A DNA stretch of 64,000 bases from Schwartzia succinivorans DSM 10502. GTDB taxonomy: Bacteria; Bacillota; Negativicutes; Selenomonadales; Selenomonadaceae. The stretch lies in assembly GCF_900129225.1 (NCBI RefSeq), contig NZ_FQUG01000002.1:124001-188000 (forward strand), written 5' to 3'. Shown piece by piece: positions 41,267-49,709 of the stretch. The translations under genes were made by a program, and so were the position numbers. Positions within the stretch are counted from its first letter, which is position 1, and the number at the start of each line of letters is the position of its first letter. The notes below the pieces were generated by a model that searched no databases, had not been told where the DNA came from, and saw nothing but the letters and a program-made list of their open reading frames with translations.

Positions 41267-41737
41267 ATGGATGAAATTATACGAATCCTGCGCGCAGAGC
41301 TTGCGCTTTGTATGAAACTTGAGGCAGCGGCGCAGGCACAGAGGGAAGCACTCAAAGCAAATCTCGACGGCCGGCGTGTCACGGAGACAACGCAGACCGT
41401 CGATGGACTTTTACGGCAGATTTCGGTCTTTGAAAAGCAGAAGGAGGAGCTTCTGCAAAAGGCAGGATGCGAGTCAATGCTGGAGCTCTTGAAGCATCAG
41501 CCGTATTCAAAGGAAAAAATGGAAGCAAAGGAATATATGAACCGTATGACGGAACTTTTCCAAAGAATTCGAAATATCGGTTCGGCCAATAAGCTTCTTT
41601 TGAAGAATGATATGGAGTATCTGACGTTCAGTCTCAATGTGATGACACAGTCGCAGGCAGGACCGGGATATGATGATACGGAGTCGCCTGACAAGGCGGC
41701 AATTCAGGGAAAGAAATTGTTCGACCGGTCGGTCTAG
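41267..41737 (+). CDS. Second FlgN-like flagellar chaperone
   Basis: This 156-residue helical protein is 10 bases after flgN and 15 before flgK. It has the same size, an N-terminal helix (IIRILRAELALCMKLEAAAQAQ), and a FlgN-like helical layout, ending QGKKLFDRSV. Two chaperone genes before flgK and flgL could be specialised, one for each client. Its sequence similarity to flgN is weak by eye, so assignment rests on position, size and helical pattern. Confidence 0.65.
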   Translation: MDEIIRILRAELALCMKLEAAAQAQREALKANLDGRRVTETTQTVDGLLRQISVFEKQKEELLQKAGCESMLELLKHQPYSKEKMEAKEYMNRMTELFQRIRNIGSANKLLLKNDMEYLTFSLNVMTQSQAGPGYDDTESPDKAAIQGKKLFDRSV

Positions 41738-41752
41738 AAAGGGTGAAATACA

Positions 41753-43498
41753 ATGGCAGTACGTTCCACATTTGCGGGACTTAATACAATGTACCGCGGT
41801 ATCAGTACAAACCGTCTGGCACTTGATACGGTCGGACATAATATGTCGAATGCAGGCGCGGTTGGGTATTCCCGACAGAGCGTTAACCAGGCGGCTGTTA
41901 TGCCGGACAAGATTTACGCCAACGGCACTCAGCAGTATGTAGGCTCGGGCGTTGATTCGCTCTCCATCACGCGTGCCCGTGATGTATATGCCGATAAAAA
42001 ATACTGGGCAGAAAACGGCACACAGAAGTATTTGACAACCCGTGAAAATAACTACGGCAAGGTTGAAGAAATATTCAATGATTCACAGGATACAGGCGTG
42101 AAGAATGCTGTAACAGAGTTCTACAAGGCACTCTCCGACTGGTCTACGAATAATAGCGATGTCAGCGAGCGTGTGGCAGTGCTTGAAAAAGCAAGCATTT
42201 TGTCAGAACGTATCAACCGCAGCGGTGAACAGCTCCAGTCACAGATTACTTCACTGTATAATGATATCACCGCGAATGTTGCAAAGGTGAATGAAATCAC
42301 AGACAACATCGTATCTCTTAACAGAAGCATCATGGCTCTGGAGGCTGCCGGGGGTTCAGCGAATGATCTCCGCGATGCCAGGGATAATCTTGCTGATGAA
42401 CTCTCGGGATATATGAGCGTTTCGATATCCGAGGAAAAGGATACCAGCATGTACACCATCGTGTGCAATGGTGCAACAATCGTAAACGGTATCACTAAAA
42501 TCGACCTCAAAATGGGGCCGCGTGATGATGACGGAAATGTTATCGGCATGCACAACAAGGATTACGGCCTCACAGATTACAATATTGAGCTGGGTGACAC
42601 AGGAGTTGTGTTTGACCCGCTGAATGGAACCCTGGCTGCTGAGGTTGATGCCATTGCCGAGGACAAGAAATATATCGACAAGCTGGCAGATATGGCATCC
42701 TTCCTTTTGGTACAGTTCAACGGACAGCATCAGCAGGGTGCCGGTATGGACGCCAATAATACCACAGGAACGAACTTCTTCGGTGATAATAAGACAATCT
42801 ATACGTGGGAAGCGGATGCCAACGGAAATTACCGCACAGTAGCAACGGCGTATGCAGATGGTCTTACCGCGACGAAATATCTCAAAAAGGATGCCGACGG
42901 GAATTACATCAAAAATGCCGATGGAAACTTCGAGGTCGGCATTACGGTGGCAGGCAGCGGCACGGCAACGGCGGAGGAGCTGAAAGGCATCCTCGCCATC
43001 AAGGCACTGGCTGTCAACCCGATTCTCAATGAGGTGGACGGAGAAAAGAAGCTGGCAGGTCAGGCTTGGGTTATGCCGCCGTCGATTACTGATCCGACGA
43101 AGCCTGAGAGCGAAACTGATATGACACTGGTTGTCGCAAACGGAACTGCCGACGGCACAAACGGTGTACTTATGAGCACCTTGTTTAATCTTGGAAATAC
43201 GTCGCTTAATTCGACAACCTGCTCGATTGGAACAAATTCCTTCGAGAGCTACTACAACTCAATTATGACAGCCATGGGTGTTGATTCCGCGGCATGTAAA
43301 GCAAATCTTCAGGCTCAGGAGGATTTGGTTGAGGAAGTTGAAAAATGGCGTTCGGCAACATCGGGTGTTAACTGGGATGAAGAGCTCACGAACATGATTA
43401 CGTTCCAGCAGGGCTACAGCGCATGCAGCCGCTGCCTCACGACCATGGACGAAATGCTCGACAGACTTATTAACAGTACCGGTATGGTAGGAAGGTAA
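41753..43498 (+). CDS. flgK: Flagellar hook-associated protein FlgK
   Basis: This 581-residue hook-filament junction protein has the conserved N-terminal D0 region (STFAGLNTMYRGISTNRLAL followed by VGHNMSNAGAVGYSRQ), a variable middle that includes glycine- and threonine-rich segments, and the C-terminal D0 helix (ITFQQGYSACSRCLTTMDEMLD). Two cysteines in that C-terminal helix are unusual for an axial flagellar protein. It follows the FlgN-type chaperone genes and precedes flgL by 11 bases. Confidence 0.94.
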   Translation: MAVRSTFAGLNTMYRGISTNRLALDTVGHNMSNAGAVGYSRQSVNQAAVMPDKIYANGTQQYVGSGVDSLSITRARDVYADKKYWAENGTQKYLTTRENNYGKVEEIFNDSQDTGVKNAVTEFYKALSDWSTNNSDVSERVAVLEKASILSERINRSGEQLQSQITSLYNDITANVAKVNEITDNIVSLNRSIMALEAAGGSANDLRDARDNLADELSGYMSVSISEEKDTSMYTIVCNGATIVNGITKIDLKMGPRDDDGNVIGMHNKDYGLTDYNIELGDTGVVFDPLNGTLAAEVDAIAEDKKYIDKLADMASFLLVQFNGQHQQGAGMDANNTTGTNFFGDNKTIYTWEADANGNYRTVATAYADGLTATKYLKKDADGNYIKNADGNFEVGITVAGSGTATAEELKGILAIKALAVNPILNEVDGEKKLAGQAWVMPPSITDPTKPESETDMTLVVANGTADGTNGVLMSTLFNLGNTSLNSTTCSIGTNSFESYYNSIMTAMGVDSAACKANLQAQEDLVEEVEKWRSATSGVNWDEELTNMITFQQGYSACSRCLTTMDEMLDRLINSTGMVGR

Positions 43499-43509
43499 GG
43501 TGAACTGAA

Positions 43510-44838
43510 ATGCGCGTAGCAAGCATGATGATGACAAATCGTTATCTCAAACAGCTGAACCGTACATATGAAGCTCAGACAAAGCTCATGGAGCAGAGTG
43601 ACGGCGACAAGCTGCACCGTGCCTCCGATGATGCAATCGGATATTCGAAATATCTCCGTTACGGGGATTCCTATGCGGAGAACAATCAGTATCAGACGAA
43701 TGTAAAATCCGCGATATCATGGATGAAAAACAGCGATGCTGCTGTTCAGGACATAAGTGACGCGCTGAAAACCATTGTTGAAAAATCCAATGCAGCGCAG
43801 GATACAAATACAACCACAGATATGCAGGCAATTGCGAAAGAGATGCTTGTAAAAGTCCAGCAGGTGGTTGCCGATGGAAATATGCAGGTCAACGGCAGAT
43901 ATCTTTTCTCGGGACAGTCGGATTTGAAGCAGCCTTATTCCATGTCCAATGATAAATTCCAGAGAGGGCTCACAAAGAACCTTGATGATAAGCAGACAGC
44001 GTTCTTTAATCAGGGAACTGCTCCGTCGAAAACGGCAAGCTCCGGAAATCTTTCACAGATGCTTACACTGAAAGGTTCTGATGGCAATGAGTACTACCTG
44101 AATACAATGGATGGCAATGTCTATTCCAAGGATTTTATGGACAACGGCTACAAGGACAAGATGGCAGCCGGACAGGCAACGGTGAAGGCCGGCGATGAGG
44201 CAGGAACAGTAAGCGGATGGGGCGGCTCAACTGAAGTGCACAATTATTTTGACGCCAATGGCGTGATTAACACAGATGGGGAAAGCTTCAGTTCGGATAT
44301 CACCGTTGGCGGGGAAACTGTAACGTTGAAATTTTCTACGATTGAGCAGTATATCATCACATATTCCGGGGACAATAATCACTTCTCAATGGTCAAGGAG
44401 AATGGAGCTACACAGCCGGCTACGGATACCGTGAATATGAATGGCATAGATTTGGCAGGAACCAGCATTTTCGATGATGCGAACTCCGGAAACAGATCAT
44501 CGGGCGCTGCAGCATTCAACGATGTGCTTACCGTCGTCGCAATGACGGATATGGGAAATGCGGCGTGGATGTCTTCGGACGGCAAGACACTGGCAAACAA
44601 CTCCTTTGAGATTGTAAATACTTCCCAGTCCAAGCTTGCGGCGCGTCAGCAGGTGTACACTGACTGCCAGAATATGCTGACCACACAGAATGAATCTATC
44701 CTGACGGACATTACTGAGGTTCATTCGACAGATGTTGCGAAGCTGGCGACGAAGCTTATGGAAGCACAGACAATTTATCAGCTTTCGCTCTCGGTCGGCT
44801 CGAGAATCCTGCCGCCGACACTGGCTGATTACTTGTAA
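43510..44838 (+). CDS. flgL: Flagellar hook-associated protein FlgL
   Basis: This 442-residue protein has a FlgL N terminus (RVASMMMTNRYLKQLNRTYE, then KLHRASDDAIGYSKYL, the D0/D1 region shared with flagellin) and a C-terminal coiled coil (AKLATKLMEAQTIYQLSLSV). The middle (residues ~150-340) is a variable outer domain. It completes the hook-filament junction with FlgK. It is at the end of the flgM-flgL run; a gap of 205 bases with its own promoter follows. Confidence 0.93.
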   Translation: MRVASMMMTNRYLKQLNRTYEAQTKLMEQSDGDKLHRASDDAIGYSKYLRYGDSYAENNQYQTNVKSAISWMKNSDAAVQDISDALKTIVEKSNAAQDTNTTTDMQAIAKEMLVKVQQVVADGNMQVNGRYLFSGQSDLKQPYSMSNDKFQRGLTKNLDDKQTAFFNQGTAPSKTASSGNLSQMLTLKGSDGNEYYLNTMDGNVYSKDFMDNGYKDKMAAGQATVKAGDEAGTVSGWGGSTEVHNYFDANGVINTDGESFSSDITVGGETVTLKFSTIEQYIITYSGDNNHFSMVKENGATQPATDTVNMNGIDLAGTSIFDDANSGNRSSGAAAFNDVLTVVAMTDMGNAAWMSSDGKTLANNSFEIVNTSQSKLAARQQVYTDCQNMLTTQNESILTDITEVHSTDVAKLATKLMEAQTIYQLSLSVGSRILPPTLADYL

Positions 44839-44922
44839 GAATGACGAATGCTTTCACTCAAAAATAAAGGCATTGAGCTGTTAAAATGAATGAAAGTTTT
44901 TTTATGGAAAAACATTTATTTT

Positions 44923-44937
44923 AGCGCTATAATATAA
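44923..44937 (+). promoter_or_regulatory. Possible promoter -10 region before the DUF6470 gene
   Basis: AGCGCTATAATATA contains TATAAT at 44931-44936 without a recognisable -35 box. It shares CGNTATAATA with the other flagellar-region promoters. The 205-base gap also contains an imperfect GGGATGCAT/ATGCGTCCC hairpin (near 44969-44987). Confidence 0.45.
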
Positions 44938-45043
44938 ATGAGGAATAGTATTCTTTGACACCTGATCGGGATGCATGATGCGTCCCGCTCTTGTGCCATT
45001 CAGAAGATGGAACGCTTAAAGCCCAGGGAAAGGGGGGAAGCCT

Positions 45044-45622
45044 ATGCTCTATCTGAACATCCGGCATACCCTGCCGCGAATAGGTATTGATATGCATATC
45101 TCGACACTGTCGAGCCGCATAAAAAAACCTCAGCCGCAGGGGGATTATGAGGCACCGCAGTCGAAGCTCGGCTACAGTCAGCCAAGCATGGAAGTCGATT
45201 CGTATCCCAGCCGTCACTCGTATGGTCATTCGACAATGAAGGATTTTACGAAGCAGTGCGGAGATCAGGGAAAGAGCGATGTCAGACAGTCTACGTCAAA
45301 GCATGCACAGGACACCTGGTCCATAATTGATAACGCTGCCCGGAAGGGACGCGATATCTTTGATGAACAGGCAGATGGCAGGCTTTCCGCGGAAGTCAGC
45401 AAGCAGCGCTATATCGAGGCACGGGCGATTCCGGATCCAATAGTTACAATGCACCCGTCGGAGCTGCACGGTACTACGGAGCCGGGGCATCATTCGGTAA
45501 AGATTGAGACCTCCTCAACAGCGGATGTTAAGTATAATCCAGGGAAATTTGAAGTCTACCTGCAAGACCGGGGTTCGATTCGAATGTGGACAACAGAAGG
45601 TCATTATGATATTTACGCATAA
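45044..45622 (+). CDS. DUF6470 family flagellar-cluster protein (YviE-like)
   Basis: This 192-residue protein of unknown function is found between flgL and fliW in many Firmicutes. It has the family N terminus (LNIRHTLPRIGIDMHI), a polar centre rich in Ser, Gln and Lys, and a C-terminal strand-rich part (KYNPGKFEVYLQDRGSIRMW). It has no signal peptide or membrane segment. AAAGGGGGG precedes the start. It lies 15 bases before fliW. Confidence 0.82.
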   Translation: MLYLNIRHTLPRIGIDMHISTLSSRIKKPQPQGDYEAPQSKLGYSQPSMEVDSYPSRHSYGHSTMKDFTKQCGDQGKSDVRQSTSKHAQDTWSIIDNAARKGRDIFDEQADGRLSAEVSKQRYIEARAIPDPIVTMHPSELHGTTEPGHHSVKIETSSTADVKYNPGKFEVYLQDRGSIRMWTTEGHYDIYA

Positions 45623-45637
45623 TGGAGGAAAAGCTAT

Positions 45638-46081
45638 ATGAGAAAAGTCAGTACGGTACGGTTTGGTGAGATTGAGGTTGCGGAGGATAAAATCGTCCGC
45701 TTTGAAGAAGGTATGCCGGCTTTTGAAAAGGAGCACGAATTTGTGGTGATTCCTTATGATGAAAAAAGCCCCTATTATTTCATGCAGTCGCTTACAACGC
45801 CGGATTTGGCGTTTTTGATGACAGTACCGTACATCTTCTTCCCGGACTATGAGTTCCAGCTTGAGGATGATGTGACAGAAAAATTGGGAATCCGAGACCC
45901 GGAGGATATCATTCTGTACACGCTTCTGACTATACCAAACGGTGAGATTGCAGATATGACAACGAACCTTATGGCTCCGATTGTTATTAACAACCGTACG
46001 CTTGATGCGAAGCAGGTTGTGCTCGAAAAGAGCCGTTATACGACAAAGCATCCTCTGTTTCAGAAAAAGGAGGAGAAGTAA
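45638..46081 (+). CDS. fliW: Flagellar assembly factor FliW
   Basis: This 147-residue protein has the FliW core (VRFGEIEVAEDKIVRFEEGM at the start, then PALMGL-equivalent PAFEKEHEFV and NLMAPIVINNRT near the end). FliW binds flagellin and, when free, binds CsrA and relieves repression of flagellin translation. Its stop overlaps the csrA start by one base (TAATG), the classic translationally coupled pair. The regulated target is probably the flagellin mRNA at 49563-51032, whose leader carries a CsrA site. Confidence 0.94.
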   Translation: MRKVSTVRFGEIEVAEDKIVRFEEGMPAFEKEHEFVVIPYDEKSPYYFMQSLTTPDLAFLMTVPYIFFPDYEFQLEDDVTEKLGIRDPEDIILYTLLTIPNGEIADMTTNLMAPIVINNRTLDAKQVVLEKSRYTTKHPLFQKKEEK

Positions 46082-46299
46082 TGCTCGTATTGACAAGAAA
46101 ACCGCGGCAGCAGATTATGATCGGCGACAGTATCGTCGTGAATGTCGTTGAAGTGCAGGGCGACAACGTCCGCATCGCGATAGAGGCACCGCGGGATGTA
46201 AAAATATATCGCGGAGAGATTTACCGGGCAATCCAGGAGGAGAACCGGAAGGCAGCGATGCCGGCAGACCTCGATTTGAGCAGCCTGCCGAAGATTTAA
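46081..46299 (+). CDS. csrA: Carbon storage regulator / translational repressor CsrA
   Basis: This 72-residue RNA-binding dimer shows MLVLTRKPRQQIMIGD at the N terminus, VRIAIEAPRDVKIYRGEI in the middle and a C-terminal tail of the extended type that FliW contacts in Bacillus. It binds GGA motifs in hairpin loops. The flagellin leader in this window contains an ideal site (hexaloop AGGGAU at 49664-49669) and a second overlapping the ribosome binding site. Encoded directly after fliW. Confidence 0.96.
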   Translation: MLVLTRKPRQQIMIGDSIVVNVVEVQGDNVRIAIEAPRDVKIYRGEIYRAIQEENRKAAMPADLDLSSLPKI

Positions 46300-46365
46300 T
46301 TGTTAAGCCAAATACCCGTGTGGGTTCAGGGAAAGATAAAGCATGTATCTATGGAGGGATAAAAG

Positions 46366-46827
46366 ATGATTGGAAAAGTTCAGGATGTCATGTCGGCTGC
46401 TATAGTAGTCGGCGCTGCCACAGGTTCAAATTCAGCCGGTACTTCTACCGGCGATACGCAAACGTTGGCGCAGAATAACGCTCAGCAGGCCCCGGCTCTT
46501 GCACCTCAGGCTGCTGAAGGCGCAAATGAAGCCATAAATGCCAGCGCTGCAGAACGTCAGCAGAAGGCTGCTGAGAAAAAAGCAGAGCAGGAAAAACCGA
46601 TGGACGAAGAGGCCGTCACGCTTATGACGCAGGAGCTCAATGAGCTCATGAGCAAAATCAACTGCAACCTTCAGTTCAAATACAACAAGGAAGTTGATAT
46701 GATGACTGTCAAGATGATTGACAAGCAGACAAAGGAAGTCCTGAAGGAATTCCCACCGGAAGAAATGATCAAGAATATGATCAAGGCCAAGGATTGGCTC
46801 GGTGCTTTCCTGGACAAGAACGCGTAA
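46366..46827 (+). CDS. flaG: FlaG family protein
   Basis: This 153-residue protein has a low-complexity N-terminal half (Ala/Gln/Thr-rich, then EKKAEQEKP) and a conserved FlaG C terminus (TQELNELMSKINCNLQFKYN, KQTKEVLKEFPPEEMIKNM). FlaG affects filament length and lies before fliD in many species, as here (12 bases). A signal peptide is absent, as expected. Confidence 0.88.
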   Translation: MIGKVQDVMSAAIVVGAATGSNSAGTSTGDTQTLAQNNAQQAPALAPQAAEGANEAINASAAERQQKAAEKKAEQEKPMDEEAVTLMTQELNELMSKINCNLQFKYNKEVDMMTVKMIDKQTKEVLKEFPPEEMIKNMIKAKDWLGAFLDKNA

Positions 46828-46839
46828 GGAGGGAGTACC

Positions 46840-48738
46840 ATGGGTGTTAACGGAATATACGGACTCAGCGGCTCCGGTCTTGACGTGGAATCCCTCGTCA
46901 AGGTTGGAATGATGTCCAAGCAGTCCGAGTATGATAAGCTTTACCAGAAAACAGTTAAACAGCAGTGGACGAAAGAGGCTCTGGCGGATATTTATTCCGA
47001 TCTTACAACCTTCAAGTACACAACGCTGTCAGGCTTTAAATCCCAGTCCAAGCTGAACGCTATGGCTGCGACAACAACAGACTCGACGGCAGTTACGGCA
47101 ACGGCTAACGGTGCCGCTATTGCCATGAACCATAAAGTAGAGGTCACCAGCCTCAGCTCCAATGCGTACTGGCTGACGGATGGCACTATCACCCGTGAGG
47201 GTAAAGCAGACAGTATCAAACTGTCGGACAATCTGTTCAAAGATATCCAGTATGACGCTGAGGCATCGAAGAAGGCATCGGAAGAGGAACAAAGAGAAGT
47301 TGAAATCTATACATATACGACCAGCGAGCCGGAGATGGAAGACGATGGGAATGGCGGACAAAAGGTAAAAACGGATGAAGAAGGCAACACCATATACAAG
47401 AAGGTTCAGGTAAGGGGCGATGATATTGCTATCAAATTTACGGTATCAGATTCGGATGCGGTTCTTTCGCCCGAGGATAAAACGAAGGACTCGCAGACTG
47501 TTCTGACCGATGATGAGAAAAAGAAGCAGACCATAACATATACCTTCAAAGACTTGGCGAATGGAAAGACCTATAATGATATTGCTGCCGATGTCAATGC
47601 TATGGGTACGAATGTTAAGGCATCGTATGATTCCGTGACTGATTCCTTTACCTTCTACAACAGTGTCAGTGGAAAAGAGTCGGGTATCAAACTGTTGCTT
47701 GCAGACAAGGATACGACTACGGAGCATAACGGCGGTACATTTGCAGCCAAGCTTCTGAATAACCTCAATCTTAAGAAATCAGTGCCTGGCGAGGATGGCG
47801 CTCCGGAGCTTGAAGAACTGGGTAAGTTTGTGGCTGGGGATGCTCTTGATTCTTACGGCAATACGGGCTCGGTTAAAATCGATGGTAAGGAATATACTAA
47901 TGTTCAGGACAATCGTATTACGGTTTCCGGCGTTACATACAATCTGCTGAACGCCGAGGTCGGCAAGACAACTACGATTTCAGTTTCACAGGATACAAGC
48001 GCTATTATTGACACGGTCAAGAGTTTTGTGGAAGAATATAATAAGGTTCTGGACAAACTGCAGGAGAAATATTCCACAAAGACCTGGTCTACTGATGACC
48101 TTGACAACGACTATGAGCCGTTGACCAAGACACAGCAGGCAGGCATGACCGCGGATCAGATTGAGTCCTGGAATGAAAAGGCAAAATCGGGTCTGCTCTA
48201 TCACAACAGCATGATAAGAGACCTTATCAATAATATGCGTGATGCGATATCCACACGTGTTACCAGTGTTAACAGTGAGTATAATTCCGCTTCTGCGATT
48301 GGTATAACGTCCTCGGATAACAAGGGCCATCTTACATTGAATGAGGATAAGCTCAAGAAAGCCTTGGCAGCTGATCCGGACTGCGTATATCAGATTTTCG
48401 CAAACGATCAGGATAACTACACGGATCTTGATCCGAATAAACGGTATGATTACATCAAGTCGGAAGACTACAATGCCCGCGGTATTGTAAACCGTTTGTA
48501 CTACGATGCAGTTACGGATGGAATGAACACGTTGGCGTCGTATTCCGGAACGTCGGCTGATGTAAACGATGAGACCACGTTGGGCAAAGCAATCGTTTCC
48601 CTGCAGAACCGTCTTGATACCCTTAAGACACGTCTGAGCGATTATCAGACAATGCTCTTCAAAAAATATGACGCTATGGAACGGGCGATTGCAAATCAGA
48701 ACGCGCTCTTTGGAGCTATCTTCGGAGGCAACAGCTGA
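46840..48738 (+). CDS. fliD: Flagellar filament cap protein FliD
   Basis: This 632-residue protein has the FliD N terminus (GLSGSGLDVESLVKVGMMSK, coiled coil to ~residue 60) and the C-terminal domain (RLDTLKTRLSDYQTMLFKKY, then the DAMERAIANQNALFGAIFG tail). The variable middle is large and acidic, containing KKQTITYTFKD and EEEQREVEIYTYTT. It caps the filament and helps flagellin fold. It follows flaG and precedes fliS, the standard order. Confidence 0.94.
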   Translation: MGVNGIYGLSGSGLDVESLVKVGMMSKQSEYDKLYQKTVKQQWTKEALADIYSDLTTFKYTTLSGFKSQSKLNAMAATTTDSTAVTATANGAAIAMNHKVEVTSLSSNAYWLTDGTITREGKADSIKLSDNLFKDIQYDAEASKKASEEEQREVEIYTYTTSEPEMEDDGNGGQKVKTDEEGNTIYKKVQVRGDDIAIKFTVSDSDAVLSPEDKTKDSQTVLTDDEKKKQTITYTFKDLANGKTYNDIAADVNAMGTNVKASYDSVTDSFTFYNSVSGKESGIKLLLADKDTTTEHNGGTFAAKLLNNLNLKKSVPGEDGAPELEELGKFVAGDALDSYGNTGSVKIDGKEYTNVQDNRITVSGVTYNLLNAEVGKTTTISVSQDTSAIIDTVKSFVEEYNKVLDKLQEKYSTKTWSTDDLDNDYEPLTKTQQAGMTADQIESWNEKAKSGLLYHNSMIRDLINNMRDAISTRVTSVNSEYNSASAIGITSSDNKGHLTLNEDKLKKALAADPDCVYQIFANDQDNYTDLDPNKRYDYIKSEDYNARGIVNRLYYDAVTDGMNTLASYSGTSADVNDETTLGKAIVSLQNRLDTLKTRLSDYQTMLFKKYDAMERAIANQNALFGAIFGGNS

Positions 48739-48764
48739 TTTTCAAAAACTAAGGGGGAACAAAA

Positions 48765-49163
48765 ATGGTAAATAATGCAGCGGAGGCGTATAAACGGCAG
48801 CAGGTGCTGACGGCTACGCCGGAGGCTTTGACCTTGATGCTGTACAACGGCGCGCTGCGCTTTATGACCGAGGGCCGTGAGGCTATCGAGAAAAATAACT
48901 TTGAGGAAGCCAACACGGCTCTGCAGAAAGCGCAGAGAATTATTACAGAATTCCGTGTTACCCTGAAAATGGAATATGAAATATCCCATCAACTGTTACC
49001 TCTTTATAACTACGTCTATGACCGTTTGGTCGAGGCTAACCTGAAAAGCGATGTAACCAAGGTTGACGAGGCTAAGGCCATTATAACGGAGCTTCGTGAT
49101 GCGTGGGCTCAGGCAATGGTTAAGGCACGCAAGGAAAAGGGGCAGCAGGCAAATGGAGCATGA
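48765..49163 (+). CDS. fliS: Flagellin export chaperone FliS
   Basis: This 132-residue helical protein begins VNNAAEAYKRQQVLTATPEA and continues with LTLMLYNGALRFMTEGREAI, both FliS hallmarks, and has a final helix rich in Lys. It binds the C terminus of flagellin to prevent premature polymerisation. The next gene starts 11 bases before its stop, so the two are translationally coupled. Confidence 0.94.
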   Translation: MVNNAAEAYKRQQVLTATPEALTLMLYNGALRFMTEGREAIEKNNFEEANTALQKAQRIITEFRVTLKMEYEISHQLLPLYNYVYDRLVEANLKSDVTKVDEAKAIITELRDAWAQAMVKARKEKGQQANGA

Positions 49164-49488
49164 TGCTAAAACGCTTTGGGGCAAATTCTCGGTACTGACC
49201 GAGGAAATGCGCAGATTCCTGACAAAGGAAGATATTGACCAGTATCTTGAGCTTGAGCACCAGAGGGAAACTGTTTATGACCTTATTAAGGCTTTGGATA
49301 AGGATGATTTCCGCACCTCGGAAGAGGGACAGGAAATGCTTGCCCGGCTGAAGCCCATCGAGGAAGGCATGATTCGCGACGCTCAAATCTGGCTGAACAA
49401 GTCACGTTCCCACAATAATCGTGTCCAGGGATACGGCAATATCGGGGGCTTCAGGCCCCAGGGAAACATTTTTAACAAGGGCTTTTGA
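49153..49488 (+). CDS. FliT-like flagellar chaperone
   Basis: This 111-residue helical protein is encoded directly after fliS and overlaps it by 11 bases. Its size, high charge and helical pattern (LTEEMRRFLTKEDIDQYLEL, KDDFRTSEEGQEML) fit FliT-type chaperones, which hold FliD. Sequence motifs of FliT are weak, so it is assigned by position and fold pattern. The ATG at 49153 is preferred over an in-frame start at 49096 deep inside fliS. The C-terminal tail is Gly/Asn-rich. Confidence 0.7.
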   Translation: MEHDAKTLWGKFSVLTEEMRRFLTKEDIDQYLELEHQRETVYDLIKALDKDDFRTSEEGQEMLARLKPIEEGMIRDAQIWLNKSRSHNNRVQGYGNIGGFRPQGNIFNKGF

Positions 49489-49532
49489 GTAAAGATGGGA
49501 GTTAAATCCTACGGTTTTTTACAAAAAAGGAC

Positions 49533-49562
49533 TTAACAAAAATGGTTTTACAACGATATAAT
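49533..49562 (+). promoter_or_regulatory. Sigma-28-type promoter of flagellin
   Basis: TTAA (49533-49536), 15 bases, then AACGATAT (49552-49559) matches the Firmicute sigma-28 pattern TAAA-N15-GCCGATAT in spacing and core. A TATAAT-like overlap is present, so weak sigma-A use is possible. Transcription would start near 49568, leaving a ~140-base leader. Confidence 0.72.
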
Positions 49563-49582
49563 AGATGACAGAGAGATAATAT

Positions 49583-49702
49583 GTGAGCGGTCCGTTGTAA
49601 TCCGGACGGAACGCTAGCACCAGAGGGAAACAAAGGCGCTCACTATTATATTTTAGAGCGGGCAGGGATGCCCGAAAACAACAACATATAAACCAGGGAG
49701 GA
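49583..49702 (+). promoter_or_regulatory. Flagellin leader with predicted CsrA-binding hairpin
   Basis: The leader has an outer stem GTGAGCG/CGCTCAC (49583-49589 with 49637-49643) enclosing a GTCCG/CGGAC hairpin. A separate hairpin follows with a 5-bp stem (49659-49663 with 49670-49674) and the hexaloop AGGGAT (49664-49669), an ideal CsrA target (GGA in a loop). The ribosome binding site AGGGAGG (49695-49701) contains the second GGA. This matches the two-site arrangement of the B. subtilis hag leader. Confidence 0.8.
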
Positions 49703-49709
49703 ATTTATC

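Noticed and set aside
45044-45236. Short minus-strand frames over the DUF6470 gene
   Set aside because: Shadows of the plus-strand coding sequence with no independent support.
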